Source of the DNA: an uncultured Eubacteriales bacterium
GTDB lineage: Bacteria > Bacillota > Clostridia > Lachnospirales > Lachnospiraceae
DNA: 64,000 nucleotides
Direction of reading: 5' to 3'
Assembly (NCBI GenBank): GCA_900539455.1
Contig: UQCD01000007.1
Coordinates: 1-64,000, forward strand
Numbering within the stretch: the stretch's first letter is position 1; every line of letters starts with the position of its first letter. Shown here piece after piece: positions 41,852 to 50,671 of the stretch. A program made the translations under genes and the position numbers. The notes beneath the pieces are model-generated. The model searched no databases, was not told where the DNA came from, and saw only the letters and a list, made by a program, of their open reading frames with translations.

Positions 41852-43348
41852 ATGAAAGATTACAAATGTAAGGCGTCTCAAATATGTTTAGTGCTGATAT
41901 TAATGATTTACCCTTTAATATTTTCAAAAACATATTCGGGCATTTTAGAAATTAAATATATATCTTTTACAATCATAGCTGTTACTATGATTTATTTTTA
42001 TGTTATGGAAAAGTGTGTATTTGGCCTTTATAATAGCTGTGCCAAAGCAGGATTATCAATAGTTGATATAGCTATGCTGGGCTTTATAGGTGTTATGGCG
42101 GTTAGCACTATTTTCTCAGATTACAAAATAGAAGCCTTCACAGGAAGCTGTAGCAATAATATGGGATTATTATATTATTTGATTTTAGTAGGTGTATATT
42201 TTGTCGTAAGCAGAATGTTTATTAATAAAAATATAATTATTGCAGCCCTTTCCATAGGCTTTGCAGCAACAGTTATATTTGCAGCTATACAGTTTATGGG
42301 AGTGGATATATTTGGACTTATTTCCTCTATAAACTACGATTTAAGTATAAACTATTTAAGTACCTTAGGAAATACAAATATATATTCCTCATTTTTATGC
42401 TTAATTACTCCGGTTTTTATGGCTGGAGCAGTTTTAAGTGATGATTTTTCTAAAAGAGCTTTATTTTATTTTATGAGTTTTGTAGGATATATTGGACTTT
42501 TTACAGCTAATACTGACGGAGGATATGCAGGCTTTTTTACAGCCTTTGTACTGGTTTTATTTATTTCAGTTAATTCCAAGTATAGAATAACCCGATTTTT
42601 GTATTTATGCTTTATGTATTGCTTAAGCACAGTTGTATTTCTTGTAATACACAAGGCTAATTATGAAAATGCCCGTCCTTTGTCAGCTATTACTAAATTT
42701 ATGGTATATGGACAGTTTACAAAAATACTTATTATATTGTTTGCTATATTAATATGCTTAGTAGTTAAAATGAAAAGCAAAATAGTTACAGGATATAGGA
42801 TTCGAAAAACAATAAGAATAATAATTGCCGCATTTTTTTGTCTGTTGTTAGTATTGGCAATACTTGCAAATGTAAACAAGGTTTTTTCCTTAGGCTTTTT
42901 AGACAGCTATTTTAAATTCACAAAGGATTGGGGTACCGGCAGAGGTTATGTATGGAATTGGTGCTTTACCATTTTTAAGGATGGTAATATAATAGATAAG
43001 ATATTTGGCTTTGGACCAGGTACTTGTGGCATAAAATTATTGTCAGCCTATGGCAACGAAATGAGATATTCATTAGGCTATTATTTTACTACAGCCCACA
43101 ATGAATTTTTGGAAATACTGTTAAATACTGGATTTTTAGGATTAATATCATATGTTTCTGTTATGTTATCTACTATTATTAAAAATCTTAAGGATAAGGA
43201 TTATTTTCATATAATTTTTACAGTTGGAATTATTTCCTACGGAGTACAAAGTATGTTTATTGTATTGCAGCCAGTTGTTGTACCATTAGTCTTTGTATTC
43301 TTCGGATTGGCAAATAATAATAAAATGTATGATAGTAAAAGGCTTTAA
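41852..43348 (+). CDS. O-antigen ligase/Wzy-like polytopic membrane protein
   Basis: The 498-residue protein has about twelve membrane helices and the O-antigen ligase family signature in its C-terminal half: GTGRGYVWNW, then FGFGPGTC and AHNEFLEILLNTGFLGLISY (about 420-439). Members join or polymerise surface glycans on the outer face of the membrane. No glycosyltransferase cluster is nearby, so the substrate is open. The ATG has no visible ribosome-binding site and may depend on translation of the small ORF just upstream. Confidence 0.8.
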   Translation: MKDYKCKASQICLVLILMIYPLIFSKTYSGILEIKYISFTIIAVTMIYFYVMEKCVFGLYNSCAKAGLSIVDIAMLGFIGVMAVSTIFSDYKIEAFTGSCSNNMGLLYYLILVGVYFVVSRMFINKNIIIAALSIGFAATVIFAAIQFMGVDIFGLISSINYDLSINYLSTLGNTNIYSSFLCLITPVFMAGAVLSDDFSKRALFYFMSFVGYIGLFTANTDGGYAGFFTAFVLVLFISVNSKYRITRFLYLCFMYCLSTVVFLVIHKANYENARPLSAITKFMVYGQFTKILIILFAILICLVVKMKSKIVTGYRIRKTIRIIIAAFFCLLLVLAILANVNKVFSLGFLDSYFKFTKDWGTGRGYVWNWCFTIFKDGNIIDKIFGFGPGTCGIKLLSAYGNEMRYSLGYYFTTAHNEFLEILLNTGFLGLISYVSVMLSTIIKNLKDKDYFHIIFTVGIISYGVQSMFIVLQPVVVPLVFVFFGLANNNKMYDSKRL

Positions 43349-43371
43349 TTTCTTTTAGAAAGGATGAAAAT

Positions 43372-44190
43372 ATGAGTATACAAATTGACAAAAAATTTGA
43401 TGAATGTAAAAAGCTGATTGAGCAAGAGCATTTTAGCAATGCTATTCCCCTATTAAAAGAAGTAATAGAAGAAGCATCAGCTCTTTATGGTAATAGCAGT
43501 GAAAAATATCTCAGCTTTAATCATATTTTAGAAACTTATTATTACGCATATTTTCTTAAGGATGTCAGCAAAATAAATTATACTGATTACAATATTAATG
43601 CTATGTACAGATTACTAGGATTTGCTTTAATGAAGGTAAACAGGCTCGATGAGGCAGTTATGGCATATAATCATGGACTTGACTGGAATCCTGTAGATTT
43701 AGATACACTTTTACAGCTAGGCGAATTATATAAAATGACAAATAATATAAAATCACTTAGAAAGGTATCCTTTGAGGCATATAATTTTTGCTGTACCAGA
43801 GCTACTCTTGCGAGATTTTACAGAAATTTAGGCTATTACTATTTAGAAGAGTACAAGCCTGAAATTGCAAGAGCTTTATATATGTACAGCAATATATATT
43901 TCCAGACAGAAAATGCTGACAATGAGCTTAAATTTATAAATGAAGCTACAAAGGAGGAAAAAAAGGACATACCTTTAAAGGAGTTACAGACTGTCCTTAG
44001 TAATGAAAAAATTCCTCTAGGACCAAATAGTGATACTTTGGGAATTACCTACAGAGTTGGTCAAATTGAATTAGACAATAAAAATTATGAAAATGCAGCA
44101 GACTGCTTTGCTATGGTCTATGATTTAACTATGGACGAGGAAGTAAAAGGGCTTCTTGAAAAAGCTGCTGCAATGGTAAAAAATAAGTAA
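43372..44190 (+). CDS. Tetratricopeptide-repeat protein
   Basis: The 272-residue soluble protein is all-helical, with TPR-like repeats. The clearest are around residues 80-110 (MYRLLGFALMKVNRLDEAV-type with YNHGLDWNP), 114-145 and a C-terminal copy (about 225-260, YRVGQIELDNKNYENAADCF). TPRs mediate protein contacts; the partner is unknown. AAAGGA precedes the ATG. It lies between a membrane glycan protein and the radical SAM gene, 14 bases before the latter. Confidence 0.75.
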   Translation: MSIQIDKKFDECKKLIEQEHFSNAIPLLKEVIEEASALYGNSSEKYLSFNHILETYYYAYFLKDVSKINYTDYNINAMYRLLGFALMKVNRLDEAVMAYNHGLDWNPVDLDTLLQLGELYKMTNNIKSLRKVSFEAYNFCCTRATLARFYRNLGYYYLEEYKPEIARALYMYSNIYFQTENADNELKFINEATKEEKKDIPLKELQTVLSNEKIPLGPNSDTLGITYRVGQIELDNKNYENAADCFAMVYDLTMDEEVKGLLEKAAAMVKNK

Positions 44191-44204
44191 AAATAGGAGC
44201 TATT

Positions 44205-46070
44205 ATGTACAAATTAGCGTTATCAGATGAAATTTTATTACAGGTAGAAAAGCCTGCAAGATATATTGGTCAGGAAGTTAATATGGTTAAAAAGGACTTA
44301 AGCAATGTAGATGTCCGTTTTGCAATGTGCTTTCCTGATGTATACGAAATTGGTATGTCCCATTTAGGTATCCAGATTCTTTATGATATGTTTAATAAAA
44401 TGGAAGGGGTATATTGTGAAAGAGTATATTCTCCCTGGGTTGATTTAGACAAGCTTATGAGGGAAAACAATATCCCTTTATTTGCTTTGGAAAGTCAGGA
44501 GCCTATTAAAAGCTTTGACTTTCTTGGCATAACCATACAGTACGAAATGTGTTATACAAACATTCTTCAGATATTAGATTTAAGCCATATTCCAATTTTT
44601 GCAAAGGACAGAGGAGAGGACGACCCTATTGTAATAGGTGGAGGACCATGCTCTTACAACCCAGAGCCAATAGCAGATTATTTTGATGTATTTAACTTTG
44701 GCGAGGGCGAAGAGGTATACGAAAAAATTATTGCTGCATACCGTAAAAACAGGGAAAATGGTGGCGATAGATTATCTTTTTTAGAACAGGTGGCTACTAT
44801 TGATGGCGTTTATGTGCCTGAATTTTATGATGTAATCTACAATGAAGATGGTACTATAAAGGATTTTATTCCTAACAATAAAAATGCAAAAGAAAAAATT
44901 ACTAAGACTATAGTAATGGATTTAAGCCATACCTATTATCCAGAGAAGCCACTTGTGCCATATATTAGGGCAACACAGGACAGAGTTGTTTTGGAAATAC
45001 AAAGAGGCTGTATTAGAGGTTGCCGTTTCTGTCAGGCTGGTATGATATATCGTCCTGTCCGTGAGCGTGATGTAAATTACTTAAAGGAAATGGCTGTTAA
45101 AATGATAAAAAATACAGGCCATGAAGAAATTTCCCTAAGCTCCCTTAGCTCATCAGATTATTCAAGACTTAAGGAGCTGTTAGAGTTTTTAATTGAAAAT
45201 TTAAAGGAAAAGGGTATTAATATTTCTCTTCCTTCCTTAAGAGTTGACGCTTTCTCACTGGATGTAATGAGCAAGGTGCAGGATATTAAAAAGTCCTCTC
45301 TTACCTTTGCACCGGAGGCAGGTTCACAAAGACTTAGAAATGTTATAAACAAGGGTCTTACAGAGGAACAGATACTTAATGGCTGTGCCTTGGCCTTTAA
45401 GGGTGGCTGGAATAAGGTTAAGCTGTATTTTATGCTTGGCCTACCAACTGAAACTATTAGTGATATGCAAGGAATTGCAGAGCTTTCTGAAAAGGTTGCT
45501 GAGGAATATTACAAAATTCCAAAGGGTGAGCGGATTGGCAAGGTTTCTGTTACTGCCAGCTCCTCATTTTTTATTCCAAAGCCTTTTACACCTTTCCAAT
45601 GGGCGCCTATGTGTACAAAGGAGCAGTTTTTATCAAAGGCTAAAATTGTTAATGACAGAATGAAGGAAATGCTTAATAAAAAAAGCATAAAATATAATTG
45701 GCACGAAGCAGATGTTTCTGTTCTTGAAGGCTTACTTGCCAGAGGTGACAGAAAAGTATCTAAGGTCATTTATAATGCCTATAAAAAAGGCTGTATTTAT
45801 GATGCCTGGGGCGATTTCTTTGATAACGAAAAATGGATGGAGGCAATCAAGGAGGCTGACATTGATTTGGATTTTTATACAACAAGAGAAAGAAGCCTTG
45901 ATGAAAAATTCCCTTGGGATTTTATTAACATTGGTGTTACAAAGGAATTTTTAAAACGAGAATGGAACAACGCCAGAAACGAGCAGGTTACACCAAATTG
46001 TAAAATAAAATGTCAGGGCTGTGGAGCTGCAACCTTTGGAGGAGGAATTTGTTTTGAAAATAAGAATTAA
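44205..46070 (+). CDS. TIGR03960-type B12-binding radical SAM protein
   Basis: The 621-residue protein has an N-terminal B12-binding-like region (VRFAMCFPDVYEIGMSHLG, about 35-53) and a radical SAM domain with EIQRGCIRGCRFCQAGMIYRP (the Cys-x3-Cys-x2-Cys motif at about 271-278). A C-terminal Cys-rich CKIKCQGCGAATFGG segment (about 599-613) is also present. It matches the TIGR03960 family, always linked to the DUF2344 protein encoded next. The two genes overlap, and the second one's ribosome-binding site is inside this gene's Gly-rich end. The reaction is unknown. AGGAG precedes the ATG. Confidence 0.93.
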   Translation: MYKLALSDEILLQVEKPARYIGQEVNMVKKDLSNVDVRFAMCFPDVYEIGMSHLGIQILYDMFNKMEGVYCERVYSPWVDLDKLMRENNIPLFALESQEPIKSFDFLGITIQYEMCYTNILQILDLSHIPIFAKDRGEDDPIVIGGGPCSYNPEPIADYFDVFNFGEGEEVYEKIIAAYRKNRENGGDRLSFLEQVATIDGVYVPEFYDVIYNEDGTIKDFIPNNKNAKEKITKTIVMDLSHTYYPEKPLVPYIRATQDRVVLEIQRGCIRGCRFCQAGMIYRPVRERDVNYLKEMAVKMIKNTGHEEISLSSLSSSDYSRLKELLEFLIENLKEKGINISLPSLRVDAFSLDVMSKVQDIKKSSLTFAPEAGSQRLRNVINKGLTEEQILNGCALAFKGGWNKVKLYFMLGLPTETISDMQGIAELSEKVAEEYYKIPKGERIGKVSVTASSSFFIPKPFTPFQWAPMCTKEQFLSKAKIVNDRMKEMLNKKSIKYNWHEADVSVLEGLLARGDRKVSKVIYNAYKKGCIYDAWGDFFDNEKWMEAIKEADIDLDFYTTRERSLDEKFPWDFINIGVTKEFLKREWNNARNEQVTPNCKIKCQGCGAATFGGGICFENKN

Positions 46071-46761
46071 ATTTGCAAAAAGAGGCGCAATGAAATTTAT
46101 AAGCCACTTAGATGTTATGAGATATTTCCAAAAGGTCATTAAAAGAGCTGATGTGGATATAGCTTATTCAGAGGGCTTTAACCCTCACCAGATTATGTCC
46201 TTTGCTTCACCTCTGGGCTTAGGCTTAAATAGTGAGGCAGAATATGTAGATATTGAGGTACATACAACCTTATCTACAAAGGAGGCATTGGCTAAGCTTA
46301 ATGAGGTAAGCGTTCCAGATATGCCTATTTTGTCCTACAAACTGTTAGAGGACAATGCTACAAAGGCAATGACCTTAGTTGCTGCATCAGATTATTTAGT
46401 TAAGTTTAGAGAAAACTATGAGCCAGCTATTAATATGAACGAGGCAATAAATAGGTTTTTAGCTAAGGACAGCATTGTTGTCACAAAGGAAACAAAGAAA
46501 AGCACAAAAGAAATGGATTTAAAGCCTCTTATATATGAATTTAAGCCTGCAGAGGATGGATATTTTTTAAAACTGGCTGCTGGCAGCGTGGACAATTTAA
46601 AGCCAGAGCTTGTAATAGAGGAGCTTTTAAAGGAAAATAACCTGGAGTTTAATCCGTTAGCATTGCTTATTAATAGATTGGAAATATATGGTGTTAAAGA
46701 GGACGAAAATAATAATAAAGAATTTATTCCATTAGAAAGTTTTGGTGAGGATATTGCATAA
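46054..46761 (+). CDS. TIGR03936/DUF2344 radical SAM-associated protein
   Basis: The product (about 235 residues) starts MKIRIKFAKRGAMKFISHLDVM and has the DUF2344 pattern, including YSEGFNPHQIMSFASPLGLG (about 40-59). A TTG at 46054 is chosen because GGAGGAGGA ends 7 bases upstream; longer starts would run back into the radical SAM gene. In some genomes this domain is fused to the radical SAM protein, so the two are expected to act together, possibly in tRNA or rRNA modification. It overlaps the RNase E/G gene start. Confidence 0.88.
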   Translation: MKIRIKFAKRGAMKFISHLDVMRYFQKVIKRADVDIAYSEGFNPHQIMSFASPLGLGLNSEAEYVDIEVHTTLSTKEALAKLNEVSVPDMPILSYKLLEDNATKAMTLVAASDYLVKFRENYEPAINMNEAINRFLAKDSIVVTKETKKSTKEMDLKPLIYEFKPAEDGYFLKLAAGSVDNLKPELVIEELLKENNLEFNPLALLINRLEIYGVKEDENNNKEFIPLESFGEDIA

Positions 46762-47950
46762 AAAGTTTGTTATTAGTCATATAGAAACTGAATATACAAA
46801 GCCTGCTACAATACTTATTGTATACGAAAATGATAAGGCTGTTGAAATGTCTATTATTTATGACGATGAGGAATGTGACATCAACAATATTTATGTTGCT
46901 CATGTTAATGATGTTGTAAAAAATATAGATGGTGCATTTTTAGAATACCAAAAGGGAAAAATAGGCTATTTGTCCTTAAAAGAGGCTGTTAATCCGGTTT
47001 TTATTAATAATAAAAATACTACAAAGGTATGCCAGGGGGACAATGTTTTAGTCCAGCTAATTAAAGAGCCTGTAAAAACCAAAAATGGTGTTTTAACTAC
47101 AAATGTACAGTTTTCTGGAAAATATGTGGTTTTTGAAGCTGGTACAAATTGTGGTGTACGAATTTCAAAGAAAATATCAGATAAGGCTTTTGAAAAGCAG
47201 GTTATAGAAAAGCTACAGCCCTTGTGTGAGGATTGCAGCTTTATTGTAAGGACTGAAGCTTATACGGCAGATATTGAGGCTATTATTAATGAAGCAATAT
47301 ATTTTAAAGCAAAATATAATTCACTAAAGGAAATTGCACTGCACAGACCTGCCTACACACTTATCTATAAGGCATTGGATTCAAATATAAGTCTGATTTT
47401 AGACATTATAAATAATGGTGATGAAATAATAAGTGATAATAATGACCTGCTAGAGCAATATAAAAGTATTATTTCTACCTACAACTATGATGTGGATTAT
47501 CGTTTATATGAGGACAAGCTGCTGCCTTTATATAAGCTATACAATTTTGAAGGAGTTTTAAAGGAAATTGCCTCAAAAAATATCTGGTTAAAGTCAGGTG
47601 CATATCTGGTTATTGAATATACAGAGGCAATGACAGTAATTGATGTAAATACTGGTAAATGTATTAAGGGCAGCAATAGCGACAAAACCTTTTACAATAT
47701 TAATATTGAGGCTGGAAAAGAGATTTTAAGGCAAATAAGGCTTAGAAATATTTCTGGAATTATAATGTGTGACTTTATTAATATGGAAAATGAGGAGCAT
47801 AACGGGGAGCTTATGAAAACTCTAAGAGAATTAGCAAAAAATGATAGATTAAAGGTCAATGTTGTGGATATGACAAGACTTAAAATTACAGAGATTACAA
47901 GGAAAAAAATACGGGAAAGAATTATATTAAAAAAGTTGACAGGCAAATAG
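46754..47950 (+). CDS. Ribonuclease E/G family protein, short form without Zn-link
   Basis: The ~398-residue protein has an S1-like RNA-binding domain near the N-terminus (KPATILIVYEND to KEAVNPVF) and the RNase E/G catalytic core. The two metal-binding Asp residues lie in VIDVNTG (Asp297) and CDFINME (Asp340), 43 residues apart as in E. coli RNase E. It ends EITRKKIRERIILKKLTGK, exactly where other RNase E/G proteins continue to a CPxC zinc-link, so the tetramer-forming zinc site is absent. The start is uncertain: TTG at 46754 follows GGTGAGG by 3 bases, and an in-frame TTG at 46742 and GTG at 46745 also exist. Confidence 0.88.
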   Translation: MHKKFVISHIETEYTKPATILIVYENDKAVEMSIIYDDEECDINNIYVAHVNDVVKNIDGAFLEYQKGKIGYLSLKEAVNPVFINNKNTTKVCQGDNVLVQLIKEPVKTKNGVLTTNVQFSGKYVVFEAGTNCGVRISKKISDKAFEKQVIEKLQPLCEDCSFIVRTEAYTADIEAIINEAIYFKAKYNSLKEIALHRPAYTLIYKALDSNISLILDIINNGDEIISDNNDLLEQYKSIISTYNYDVDYRLYEDKLLPLYKLYNFEGVLKEIASKNIWLKSGAYLVIEYTEAMTVIDVNTGKCIKGSNSDKTFYNINIEAGKEILRQIRLRNISGIIMCDFINMENEEHNGELMKTLRELAKNDRLKVNVVDMTRLKITEITRKKIRERIILKKLTGK

Positions 47951-47964
47951 TCTTATGCTATTAT
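47936..47964 (+). promoter_or_regulatory. Promoter of rplU-prp-rpmA inside the end of the RNase gene
   Basis: TTGACA (47936-47941), 17 bases, TATTAT (47959-47964). The -35 lies in the last codons of the RNase E/G gene. The predicted start is near 47971. Confidence 0.7.
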
Positions 47965-47970
47965 ATCTAG

Positions 47971-48065
47971 GTATGCCGCACAATGAGGTTATAAGTTACT
48001 GCATTGCAGTCACCGAAATTGGCGAGTAATGTTCAATTCATATTGAATAAACAGGAGGTGTGCTT
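47971..48065 (+). ncRNA. Probable L21 ribosomal-protein leader RNA
   Basis: The ~95-base leader before rplU contains a 5-bp hairpin ACTGC-ATT-GCAGT (about 48000-48012), a CACCGAAATTGGCG segment, and a TTCAAT/ATTGAA stem just before the AGGAGGTG site. Autogenous L21 leaders are known at this position in Firmicutes, and position and stems fit. Assignment to that family was not computed. Confidence 0.55.
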
Positions 48066-48374
48066 ATGTACGCAATTATAGCAACAGGTGGAAAACAGTA
48101 TAAGGTTGCAGAAGGTGACATCATCAGAGTTGAAAAGCTTGGTGTTGAAGCTGGAGAAAAAGTAACTTTTGATCAGGTTCTTCTTGTTAGTGGTGATGAT
48201 GTTAAGGTTGGTGCTCCAACAGTTGACGGTGCTTCAGTAGAAGCTGATGTTATCGACAATGTAAAGGGTAAAAAGGTTATCGTTTACAAGTACAAGAGAA
48301 AAACTGGTTACCACAAGAAAAACGGTCATAGACAGCAGCTTACAGCTGTTAAGATTACAAAAATCAATGCTTAA
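48066..48374 (+). CDS. rplU: 50S ribosomal protein L21
   Basis: L21 binds 23S rRNA in the large subunit. The 102-residue protein begins MYAIIATGGKQYKVAEGD and ends with the basic KRKTGYHKKNGHRQQLTAVKI segment typical of L21. The ATG at 48066 is 5 bases after AGGAGGTG; an in-frame GTG at 48060 is part of that site and is rejected. It is the first gene of rplU-prp-rpmA. Confidence 0.98.
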   Translation: MYAIIATGGKQYKVAEGDIIRVEKLGVEAGEKVTFDQVLLVSGDDVKVGAPTVDGASVEADVIDNVKGKKVIVYKYKRKTGYHKKNGHRQQLTAVKITKINA

Positions 48375-48379
48375 TAACT

Positions 48380-48709
48380 ATGATTAATGTAACAATTTAT
48401 AGGGATTCAGATAAGTCAATTCGTGGCTTTCATATATCTGGACACGCAGGCTATGCTGATGCAGGCAAGGATATTGTATGTGCAGGTGTTTCAACTTTAG
48501 TAGTTACCATTTCAAATGCTATTGAAAAGTTTACTACAGATAAGTTCGAGTGTTACGAGGACGAGGAGGCTGGTGATGTAAAGCTTAGCTTTACAGATAC
48601 AGTTAGCAACGAATCTAATATTCTTATGAATACCTTAGTATTAGGTTTGACTGATATTAGTGATTCATATGGTAAAAAATATTTGAAGATATCTTACAAG
48701 GAGGTGTAA
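48380..48709 (+). CDS. prp: Ribosomal-processing cysteine protease Prp
   Basis: Prp cleaves the N-terminal extension from L27 in Firmicutes. The 109-residue protein has the catalytic pair His22 (SGHAGYADAGKD) and Cys34 (IVCAGVS), the same spacing as in characterised Prp. It lies between rplU and rpmA, the invariant arrangement. No clear ribosome-binding site precedes the ATG, which is 5 bases after the rplU stop, so coupled translation is likely. Confidence 0.96.
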   Translation: MINVTIYRDSDKSIRGFHISGHAGYADAGKDIVCAGVSTLVVTISNAIEKFTTDKFECYEDEEAGDVKLSFTDTVSNESNILMNTLVLGLTDISDSYGKKYLKISYKEV

Positions 48710-48712
48710 GTT

Positions 48713-48997
48713 ATGTTAAAGATGAACCTTCAGTTATTCGCTCATAAAAAGGGTGTTGGTTCTACAAAGAACGGTAGAGATTCTGAGTCAAAAAGACTTG
48801 GTGCTAAAAGAGCAGATGGTCAGTTTGTTAAAGCTGGTAACATTCTTTACAGACAGCGTGGAACAAAGATCCATCCAGGTACAAATGTAGGTATCGGTGG
48901 TGATGATACATTATTTGCAACAGCAGATGGTATCGTTAAGTTTGAAAGAAAAGGCAGAGACAAAAAGCAGGTTTCTGTTTATCCAGTAGCTGAATAG
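48713..48997 (+). CDS. rpmA: 50S ribosomal protein L27 with Prp-cleaved N-terminal extension
   Basis: The 94-residue protein carries the extension MLKMNLQLFA before the mature start HKKGVGSTKNGRDS. The LQLFA sequence is the Prp cleavage motif, so the mature protein would begin at His11. L27 contacts tRNA near the peptidyl transferase centre, and removal of the extension is essential in Staphylococcus aureus. GGAGGTG precedes the ATG. A strong terminator follows. Confidence 0.98.
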   Translation: MLKMNLQLFAHKKGVGSTKNGRDSESKRLGAKRADGQFVKAGNILYRQRGTKIHPGTNVGIGGDDTLFATADGIVKFERKGRDKKQVSVYPVAE

Positions 48998-49008
48998 TTA
49001 AGTTATTT

Positions 49009-49045
49009 AAAGGCTTCAATCATAACTGGTTGAAGCCTTTATTAA
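49009..49045 (+). terminator. Rho-independent terminator after rpmA
   Basis: Perfect 11-bp stem 49009-49019 with 49030-49040 (AAAGGCTTCAA / TTGAAGCCTTT), 10-base loop, followed by ATTAATTA with a T-run merged into the stem end. Confidence 0.8.
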
Positions 49046-49075
49046 TTATATATTCATATTAGTTCGGAGGTAATT

Positions 49076-50362
49076 ATGTTTGCGGATAGTGCAAAAATAT
49101 TTATAAAATCTGGTAAGGGTGGAGATGGACATGTAAGCTTTAGAAGGGAATTATTTGTGCCAGACGGTGGACCAGACGGTGGAGATGGCGGCGATGGTGG
49201 CGACATTATTTTTGAGGTTGATTTAGGCCTTAATACTCTTAATGACTTTAGGCATATTAGAAAATATGTAGCTGAGCCAGGTGAAGAGGGTGGCAAGAGA
49301 AATCAGCACGGAAAAAATGGTGCAGACCTTGTTGTAAAGGTTCCAGAGGGTACTATTATTAAAGATGCAGACTCTGGAAGAGTTATTGCTGATATGTCAG
49401 GAGATAACAAGCGTCAGGTTATTTTAAAGGGTGGCCGTGGTGGAAAAGGCAACCAGCACTATGCTACAGCAACTATGCAGGCTCCAAAATATGCAAAGCC
49501 TGGAAAACCCAGCAAGGAGCTTTATGTTATTCTTGAGCTTAAGGTTATTGCTGATGTTGGTTTAGTAGGCTTTCCTAATGTTGGAAAATCTACACTTTTA
49601 TCCCGTGTTACAAATGCAACTCCAAAAATAGCTAATTATCATTTTACAACCTTAAATCCGAATTTAGGTGTGGTTGATTTAGATGATGCTAATGGCTTTG
49701 TTATTGCAGATATTCCGGGTCTTATTGAAGGTGCCAGCGAGGGTATTGGTTTAGGCCACGAATTTTTAAAGCATATCGAAAGAACAAAGGTTATTATCCA
49801 TATGGTGGATGCTGCTTCAGTAGAAGGAAGAAATCCTGTAGAGGATATTCATACTATTAACAACGAATTAGCTTCTTATAATAAGGATTTATTAAATAAG
49901 CCTTGGGTAATTGCTGCTAATAAAATAGATGCTATATATGATGAAAGCGAAAGCTACTTAGATGCTATTAAAAAGGAATTTGAGCCAGAGGGCATAAAGG
50001 TATTTCCTATTTCAGCAGTAAGTGGCAAGGGCTTAAAAGAGTTATTATATTATGTACAAGGACTTTTAGATAATATGGATAATAGTCCAGTTATTTTTGA
50101 AGCTGAATATGATCCAAATGAATTTTATGATAATCCAGAGGACCCATATACTGTATTTAAAAATGATGATGGTGTTTACTGTATAGAAGGACCTCGTATT
50201 GAAAAAATGCTTGGATATACAAATCTTGAATCAGAAAAGGGCTTTGTATTCTTCCAAAACTTTATGAAAAACAATGGAATACTTGATGAGCTTGTAGCTC
50301 TTGGCATTGAAGACGGAGATACAGTTAGAATTTATGGTCATGAATTTGATTACTACAAATAG
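49076..50362 (+). CDS. obgE: GTPase ObgE/CgtA
   Basis: Obg is an essential GTPase in large-subunit assembly and stress response. The 428-residue protein has the Gly-rich Obg domain (about 1-158, with repeated GGDG units near 34-44), the G domain with GFPNVGKST (about 164-172), DIPG and NKID motifs, and a C-terminal OCT domain (about 350-428). AGTTCGGAGG before the ATG is a good site. Next is the YhbY gene, 10 bases after the stop. Confidence 0.98.
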   Translation: MFADSAKIFIKSGKGGDGHVSFRRELFVPDGGPDGGDGGDGGDIIFEVDLGLNTLNDFRHIRKYVAEPGEEGGKRNQHGKNGADLVVKVPEGTIIKDADSGRVIADMSGDNKRQVILKGGRGGKGNQHYATATMQAPKYAKPGKPSKELYVILELKVIADVGLVGFPNVGKSTLLSRVTNATPKIANYHFTTLNPNLGVVDLDDANGFVIADIPGLIEGASEGIGLGHEFLKHIERTKVIIHMVDAASVEGRNPVEDIHTINNELASYNKDLLNKPWVIAANKIDAIYDESESYLDAIKKEFEPEGIKVFPISAVSGKGLKELLYYVQGLLDNMDNSPVIFEAEYDPNEFYDNPEDPYTVFKNDDGVYCIEGPRIEKMLGYTNLESEKGFVFFQNFMKNNGILDELVALGIEDGDTVRIYGHEFDYYK

Positions 50363-50372
50363 GAGAAATAAT

Positions 50373-50663
50373 ATGACAAGTAAAAATAGAGCCTACCTTA
50401 TGGGATTAGCACATAATATTGATACTATTTTTCATATTGGAAAAAATAGTCTGACACCGGAAATTACTGAAGCTATTGATGATGCACTAACAAAGCGAGA
50501 ATTAATTAAGCTTAATGTACTTAAAAACTGTATGGATGACCCAAAATCAATAGGCTATGTTCTTGCAGAGCGTACAAATAGTGAATTAGTACAGGTAATC
50601 GGCAGAAAGATTGTTTTATACAGACAAAACAAAAATAACCCTAAGATTGAGTTTCCAAGATAA
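50373..50663 (+). CDS. yhbY: YhbY family RNA-binding protein
   Basis: The 96-residue protein is a single CRM/YhbY domain, with AYLMGLAHNIDTIFHIGKN at the N-terminus and the KRELIKLNVLKNC segment. YhbY binds pre-50S particles. The ATG at 50373 follows AGGAGA; an in-frame start at 50301 would overlap obgE by 60 bases and is rejected. The Obg-YhbY-NadD order is conserved in clostridia. Confidence 0.94.
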   Translation: MTSKNRAYLMGLAHNIDTIFHIGKNSLTPEITEAIDDALTKRELIKLNVLKNCMDDPKSIGYVLAERTNSELVQVIGRKIVLYRQNKNNPKIEFPR

Positions 50664-50671
50664 ATTGTGTT

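Noticed and set aside
45379..45954. Plus-strand ORFs of 94 and 80 codons inside the radical SAM gene
   Set aside because: They are out-of-frame readings within a gene with clear radical SAM motifs and have no ribosome-binding sites.
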